12,321 bases of DNA from NCBI GenBank assembly GCA_050305135.1, contig JBNLET010000060.1, positions 1 to 12,321 on the forward strand, read 5' to 3'. A model generated the notes under the pieces. It saw only the letters and a list, made by a program, of their open reading frames with translations, ran no database searches and was not told the DNA's origin. Both the position numbers and the translations under genes were made by a program. Positions 8,205 to 12,321 of this stretch are shown here, in pieces. Each line of letters starts with the position of its first letter. Position 1 is the stretch's first letter. The stretch comes from Cognatazoarcus sp050305135. Lineage in GTDB: Bacteria > Pseudomonadota > Gammaproteobacteria > Burkholderiales > Rhodocyclaceae.

Positions 8205-11200
8205 ACGGCAGCCCCCGGCCGAAGTCGCGCTCGCGTGCATCGCCGCGCCCGCCGGCGAACACCACCACCGACTGCTGCTCCGACTCGGCAGGCTTGTCGG
8301 CGGCCTCGTCGTCCTCGTCGTCTTCCTCCGCTTCGCCATCGGCCGCGGCCAGGGCGGCTTCGCCGGACCCGCCGCTGCGGTCGGTGGCCGGTGCGGCGTC
8401 CTCGGACCCGTCGCCCCCGGCATCGGCCGGCTTGCCCTGGCCGTCGCCGTCCTGCCCTTCGGCCGCCACCGATCCCTCCTGCTCGGCCTCACCGTCCTCC
8501 TCACGGCGGGCTTCGACGCGAACCGGATCGCGCACCTCGCCGCCCGACTGATCCGCCTCGGCGACGAAGATCTCGCCGAAACCGTCGCCACCGCCGGGCA
8601 CTGCCGACGAATCGACTGCACTGCCGGCCGGCGCCGAGGCACCGCTGCCTTCGACGCCACCCGGCGCCGCGCTGCCCACGGTGCTGGCGCCCGGCTCCGC
8701 GACACCGACGCTCACCCCGCCCGCTCCGGGCATCGTGACCGAGATCGCGGACGGGCCGAGCGGCGGCACGGCCCCCGGCACCGCCGGTGCGCCGGGTCCG
8801 ACGTTGGTCGGCCCCGGCGCCACGGCCGGCGAGACGATGCCGGGCTCGGACAGCCGCGCCACCGTCGTCGGGTCGATCGCGTCGGGGAACACCACGCCGT
8901 CCGAATCGGTCACGCTGCGCGTACCGGAAGCGGACTCGATGCCGGTATGGGCCGGGTCGAGGAACACCACCTGGCCGAGCGGCGCGGCGATCGTGATGTC
9001 GCCCTCGGCGCGCGCCTCGAACATGTTGATGTTGCCGCTGTCGGCCTGCATCACCAAGCTCGCGACGCCAAGGTCGGTCGGGTTCCAGATCGGCGTGACG
9101 GCCGGATCCTCGACCGTGACGTGGGCACCGATCGTCGAGCCGAGCGTGATGGCGCCGCCGCTGGTGATCAAGCTGACCGGGCCGGTGGTCTCGACCCGCT
9201 CGAGCGAGATGCCGCTGCCGGCGGTCAGCGTCAGCGGCTGCAGCAGGTGGCGCGGGTCGGCAGCGTTGGCCGGGCTGGTGACACCGAACGCAACGTGCAC
9301 CTGCGGCAGCGTGATCGAGCCGCTGGCGTCGGCCACCAGGCCGCCCTCGCCGAGGATCCAGACCAGGTCGCCAGCCGAACCGATCGCGATGTTGCCGGGG
9401 CCCAGCGGGCCGCTCCAGGCCGGCACCGCGACGCCGGCGATCGTCGTCGCGCCGAGGCCGGCGAAGGGATCGCTGCCGGCCGAAAGCCGGGCGCTGGTGG
9501 CCCGCAGCGGCAGTCCGCCGGAAGTCAGGCTGAGATGGCGTCCGGCGCGCAATTCGACCGAGCCGAGGCTGTAGACATCGCTCATCGTGATGTCCCGGCC
9601 GGCGAACAGGCGGGCGTTCGGACCCACCGCGGACGAGACGTTGCCGATGTCCTGGGCGGCGATCAGCATCAGCGTGCTCGGCTCGGCGTAGCCCAGGCTG
9701 GTGATCGAGCCGCCGGCCGAGATGGCTGCCAGATTCGAGGCTCCGTTGGCCTGGAAACCGGTGATGCCGGCGAAGCCGGCGAGGTTCACCTGGGCCGGGA
9801 AGGACAGGTCGGTCTGCACCAGCGTGAGCGGATCGACGTGGCGGGCGAGCCAGGTCGACCCGCCGCTGATCAGGCCGGCGGTGGACTTGACCGTCAGCGT
9901 CGAGGCCGTGCGCAGGTAGGTCGGCAGGATGTCGCCGACCGCTTCCAGCGTCAGGTTGCCGGTGCCGCTGTCGATGTCGCTGATGAAGCCGGTGCTGAGG
10001 GCGCCGTCCGGGTTCGGATCGGCGGTCGGGTTCTGCACGATGCCGCCGGCGCCGGCCAGCAGCGTGATGTCGCCGTTGTTGGTGTAGATGCGCTGGTTGA
10101 CCCGCAGCTGGTCGGCCGCCGAGATCAGCACCGAGCCGGTGCTGTTCGGGATCAGGCTGTCGATGCTGACGTCGCCGCCGGTCGAGGCCAGGCTGAGCTG
10201 GCCGGTGGTGTAGTAGCCGGCGGTCGGCGCGGCATTGACGTCGGCCAGCGTCGGGCCGTTCGAGAAGTCGTTGAAGGCGCTGATCGACACCGCGCCGGAG
10301 TCCGACATCACGCGCAGGTCGGGCGCGGTGAAATCGACCGAGCCGGCGGTCGAGGTGAGCGACAGGCGCGCCACGTCGCCGACCAGCGTGTCGCGGAAGG
10401 TGGCGATCTCGGCACCGATGTTGATGTCGCCGACCGCCGTCATCGTGATGTTGCCGCCCGGCAGCGCATCGCGGCCGGCCACCGGGTAGGTGGCGTCGGT
10501 CCGGTCCCACGGCCCGACCTTGGCGTTGATGTTGATGCTGCCGCCGGCGTTCATGACGAGGTCCGCCCCGCTGGTGGCGTTGGCGATGACCTGGTTCACG
10601 TTGATGTCGCCGGCGGCGCTCAGCGTCGTCGTGCCGGTGCTCTCGTAGATCGGCACCTCGACGTTGATGTCGCCGCCGGTCGAGGTGACGCTGACCGCGC
10701 CGGTGGTGATCATCGAGCCCGTATCGACGCTGGCGCCGGTGGTCTCGCTGATGCTGGCGCTGCCGGCGCGCAGCTGGACGCTCTGCGGCGCGCCGATCGC
10801 ATCGGTGCCGTCCGGCGCATGCTGGATCGTGCCGCCGGCCGTCACGGTGATCGGCGCATCGACGGTGACGATGTGGTCGTTCAGTTGCGTGTCACCGCCG
10901 GAAGCGATGCTGACCGCCCCGCCAACGCCGTCGATGCGCGCACCGACGACCACGTTTCCGCCTGCGGAAAGCGTCGCGCCACCGCCCAGGCCCGCGATCG
11001 GCGCGTTCAGGGCCAGGTTGCCGCCAGCACCGTAGCTGACGCTTCCCGTCAGTCCCCCGACCGCCTGCGTCACGATCAAATCGCCGCCGCTCGACAGCAC
11101 GAGACTGGAACCTGCCGAGATCGGGCCGGTTACCAGGCTGCTGGACGAGGACACCGACAGGCTGCCGCCGGAGAACAGGCCACCCCCCGAGAAGGACACG

Positions 11201-12000
11201 CTGCTGCCGGACACCGACAGGCCGCTGCCGGCCACCACCTGGCTGCCGATCTGCACCGATCCGCCGCTCAGCGTCACGACGCTGCCCTGGATCGGCGCCA
11301 AGATCGCCAGGCTGCCCGAGCTCGTCGCGGACAGGCTGCCGGCGGCCACGGCGGAACGCAGGATCGACAACCCCGTGGCGGCCTGCAGGCCGATGTTACC
11401 GGCCGAGATGGCACCCGAGACGGCCAGCGTGCTGCCGCGCGAGGTCAGCGAAACGCTGCTCGAGGACGACACCGGCCCGCTGCTCAGGCGCCCGCCGGCA
11501 CTGACGGTGATCGGCGCGCTGCCCGACAGCAGGGTGGCGTTCGAGGCGAAGCTCGCCGCGCCGTCGGCGTTGATCGTGATCGCGCCGGCATTGGTGAGCA
11601 TCGGCTGGTTGGCGATCAGGTTGCCGCCGGCGTCGATCGCGAGCCCGCCGCCCGCCACCCCGCCGCGGCCGTCGATCTGGGCATCGACCAGGATGTCCCC
11701 GCCGGCCAGCAGCGTCAGCGCGCTGCCGCCCGCGTGGCTGGTCAGCGGCGCCTCGATGCGCAGCGTGCCCGCCGCGTCCACGGTGACGGCACCGCCCGGC
11801 GCCAGGCCCGCCCGCAGCGAGACGTCGCCCGCCGACGACTGGATCGAGATCGCGCCCGGCGACTGCACGACGCCGTTCTGCAGGATCGTGCCGGCCGCCA
11901 GCAGCGTGATCGGCGCCGACTCCGAATACACCCCGCCGCCGCTGTCTATCGTCAGACGGCCGCCGGCATCGAGCGCGATCGGTGCCGACGAGGTGGCGAT
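8179..12000 (-). CDS. Filamentous-haemagglutinin-like repetitive exoprotein, N-terminus missing
   Basis: About 1,270 residues of a large beta-helical exoprotein of the two-partner-secretion / haemagglutinin type. Nearly all of it is irregular repeats of 18-30 residues with alternating beta-strand patterns, such as SAPITVSAGGRL, SAPITLLAAGTI, GGDINVEVPI, AAGDINVNQVI, GGSININAKV and TAVGDINIGAEI. No cysteine is seen. Repeats end near 8850; a Pro/Gly/Ala-rich linker and an acidic tail follow. The signal peptide and TPS transport domain needed for export are absent. At about 11992-12000 the frame runs into sequence that is the antisense of a kinase gene, so the real gene is broken there and the open frame continuing to an ATG at 12072 is not its true start. 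The stop lies 26 bases inside the downstream caspase gene. The family is inferred from repeat style. Likely role: surface adhesin or matrix protein secreted by a TpsB-type partner not in this window. Confidence 0.82.
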   Translation of the reverse strand: MATSSAPIALDAGGRLTIDSGGGVYSESAPITLLAAGTILQNGVVQSPGAISIQSSAGDVSLRAGLAPGGAVTVDAAGTLRIEAPLTSHAGGSALTLLAGGDILVDAQIDGRGGVAGGGLAIDAGGNLIANQPMLTNAGAITINADGAASFASNATLLSGSAPITVSAGGRLSSGPVSSSSSVSLTSRGSTLAVSGAISAGNIGLQAATGLSILRSAVAAGSLSATSSGSLAILAPIQGSVVTLSGGSVQIGSQVVAGSGLSVSGSSVSFSGGGLFSGGSLSVSSSSSLVTGPISAGSSLVLSSGGDLIVTQAVGGLTGSVSYGAGGNLALNAPIAGLGGGATLSAGGNVVVGARIDGVGGAVSIASGGDTQLNDHIVTVDAPITVTAGGTIQHAPDGTDAIGAPQSVQLRAGSASISETTGASVDTGSMITTGAVSVTSTGGDINVEVPIYESTGTTTLSAAGDINVNQVIANATSGADLVMNAGGSININAKVGPWDRTDATYPVAGRDALPGGNITMTAVGDINIGAEIATFRDTLVGDVARLSLTSTAGSVDFTAPDLRVMSDSGAVSISAFNDFSNGPTLADVNAAPTAGYYTTGQLSLASTGGDVSIDSLIPNSTGSVLISAADQLRVNQRIYTNNGDITLLAGAGGIVQNPTADPNPDGALSTGFISDIDSGTGNLTLEAVGDILPTYLRTASTLTVKSTAGLISGGSTWLARHVDPLTLVQTDLSFPAQVNLAGFAGITGFQANGASNLAAISAGGSITSLGYAEPSTLMLIAAQDIGNVSSAVGPNARLFAGRDITMSDVYSLGSVELRAGRHLSLTSGGLPLRATSARLSAGSDPFAGLGATTIAGVAVPAWSGPLGPGNIAIGSAGDLVWILGEGGLVADASGSITLPQVHVAFGVTSPANAADPRHLLQPLTLTAGSGISLERVETTGPVSLITSGGAITLGSTIGAHVTVEDPAVTPIWNPTDLGVASLVMQADSGNINMFEARAEGDITIAAPLGQVVFLDPAHTGIESASGTRSVTDSDGVVFPDAIDPTTVARLSEPGIVSPAVAPGPTNVGPGAPAVPGAVPPLGPSAISVTMPGAGGVSVGVAEPGASTVGSAAPGGVEGSGASAPAGSAVDSSAVPGGGDGFGEIFVAEADQSGGEVRDPVRVEARREEDGEAEQEGSVAAEGQDGDGQGKPADAGGDGSEDAAPATDRSGGSGEAALAAADGEAEEDDEDDEAADKPAESEQQSVVVFAGGRGDARERDFGRGLPFEDGRVRP
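8239..8247 (-). other. RGD tripeptide in the exoprotein C-terminus
   Basis: These codons encode Arg-Gly-Asp within FAGGRGDARERD, 20 residues from the C-terminus. RGD is an integrin-recognition motif in some adhesins, including Bordetella FHA. In an Arg/Asp/Gly-rich tail it can easily arise by chance, so the sequence alone does not show function. Confidence 0.3.
8272..8529 (-). other. Acidic low-complexity tail of the exoprotein
   Basis: About 86 residues dominated by Glu, Asp, Gly and Ala, with the densest block EEDDEDDEAAD at about 8302-8335. It follows the linker and precedes a final 30-residue segment with Val-Val-Val-Phe and several Arg. It is probably disordered. Possible roles are Ca2+ binding, keeping the C-terminus unfolded until export, or presenting the end segment; none is shown by the sequence. 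Confidence 0.65.
8530..8850 (-). other. Pro/Gly/Ala-rich linker of the exoprotein
   Basis: Roughly 105 residues with many PG, GP, GA and AP steps (for example APGPTNVGPGAPAVPG) between the last beta-helix repeats and the acidic tail. Linkers of this kind commonly separate the fibre from a terminal module in exoproteins. Confidence 0.55.
11070..11530 (-). repeat. Ser/Gly-rich degenerate repeats in the exoprotein
   Basis: This part of the exoprotein is unusually rich in Ser and Gly (GSGLSVSGSSVSFSGGG, GGSLSVSSSSSL, SSGPVSSSSSVSL). At DNA level an 11-base copy GACACCGACAG recurs at 11150 and 11210, a 60-base (20-residue) period. GACAGGCTGCC recurs again near 11331. The pattern suggests local duplication followed by divergence, and differs from the Asp/Asn-rich repeats nearer the C-terminus. 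Confidence 0.55.
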
Positions 12001-12321
12001 GAAGCGCTTCCGGCGCGAGGTGCAGCTCGCCCGCCGCGTCACCCATCCTTCCGTCTGTCGCTCCTTCGACATCTTCCGTCACGAGCTTCGCCGGGGGGAG
12101 GGCGGGCGGGGCGCCGGTCCTTACGTCTCCGGCATCACCTTCCTCTCGATGGAGCTCCTGACCGGGGAGACCCGGATGGAACGGATCCATCGCGGAGGGC
12201 CGCTCTCGACCGAGGAAGCGTTGCCGATCGTGCGCCAGATCGCGGGCGCGCTCGACGCCGCGCACGAGGCGGGGATCATCCACCGCGACCTCAAGAGCTC
12301 GAACGTCGTCCTAGAGAGGAG
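11999..12321 (+). pseudogene. Ser/Thr protein kinase fragment (PknB/Hanks type), both ends missing
   Basis: About 107 residues of a eukaryotic-like kinase domain: the C-helix region FRREVQLARRVTHPSVCRSF, the hinge ITFLSMELLTGET, a helix EALPIVRQIAGALDAAHEAG, and the catalytic loop IIHRDLKSSNVVL with HRDxKxxN intact. The glycine-rich P-loop and the ATP-anchoring Lys, which should lie about 30-50 residues earlier, are absent because upstream sequence is the antisense of the exoprotein. The DFG and activation segments lie beyond the window edge. The ATG at 11999 falls inside the kinase domain and has no sensible Shine-Dalgarno, so it is not a true start. Leucine is written mainly CTC here (6 of 10 Leu codons, one CTG), unlike the CTG-rich acoR. 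This wording is typical of multi-domain kinases of Acidobacteriota-like or Myxococcota-like bacteria (family knowledge, not a search). Confidence 0.85.

Noticed and set aside
8205..8705. Extension of the caspase reading frame upstream to 8705
   Set aside because: The extra residues are Arg/Pro-rich antisense-like text in another frame of the exoprotein tail, and would bury the signal peptide about 167 residues inside the protein.
5001..8738. A 1,245-codon open frame on the plus strand opposite the caspase gene
   Set aside because: The translation is Arg/Ala/His/Gln-rich with no domain motif, typical of the antisense of GC-rich coding DNA. The minus-strand frame shows a signal peptide, WD40 blades and a caspase dyad.
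8850..12000. A CRISPR array or DNA-level satellite in the repetitive region
   Set aside because: The repeats are degenerate, protein-level and in frame, without fixed-length identical units and unique spacers.
12001..12072. The first 24 codons (MSKERQTEGWVTRR...) as the true N-terminus of the exoprotein
   Set aside because: This stretch is the reverse complement of kinase codons. It has no signal peptide or TPS domain, which a real exoprotein N-terminus would need.

Overview
The window is very GC-rich DNA (about 70% by eye) with strong G/C third-position bias. It carries an acetoin-catabolism (aco) locus laid out as in Betaproteobacteria: acoX-acoA on the minus strand, divergent from acoR on the plus strand. 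Most of the window therefore looks betaproteobacterial (Burkholderiales or Rhodocyclales type). This is inferred from gene content and layout; no marker gene is present.

Left third (1-4217): the minus strand reads acoX then acoA (E1 alpha of the acetoin dehydrogenase complex, cut by the left edge). The plus strand carries acoR, a GAF/AAA+/Fis enhancer-binding protein. The 349-base space between them holds a good sigma-54 (-24/-12) promoter facing acoX and, further upstream, three GAC...GTC palindromes suited to AcoR binding. AcoR would sense acetoin and switch on acoXA(BC), whose products cleave acetoin to acetyl-CoA and acetaldehyde.

Middle (4240-5218): two small minus-strand genes for copper handling. 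A DUF2946 membrane-anchored protein with a Cys/His cluster comes first, followed by a periplasmic PCuAC copper chaperone with a complete H(M)X10MX21HXM site. A -10-like TAGAAT lies just ahead of the pair and a strong hairpin lies between them.

Right half (5304-about 12000): two overlapping minus-strand genes. Upstream is a very long, repetitive, filamentous-haemagglutinin-like exoprotein that lacks its N-terminus here and ends in a Pro/Gly-rich linker and a highly acidic tail. Its last codons overlap the start of a secreted WD40-beta-propeller/caspase-like (C14) protease with an intact His/Cys dyad and a canonical EF-hand loop. This adhesin-protease pair is the most interesting system in the window.

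Right edge (about 11992-12321): the sequence switches abruptly to the middle of a Ser/Thr protein kinase gene on the opposite strand (C-helix to HRDLKSSN loop), with no P-loop half. The exoprotein and the kinase are both broken at the same point. This is either a recent rearrangement or, more likely, a chimeric assembly junction.
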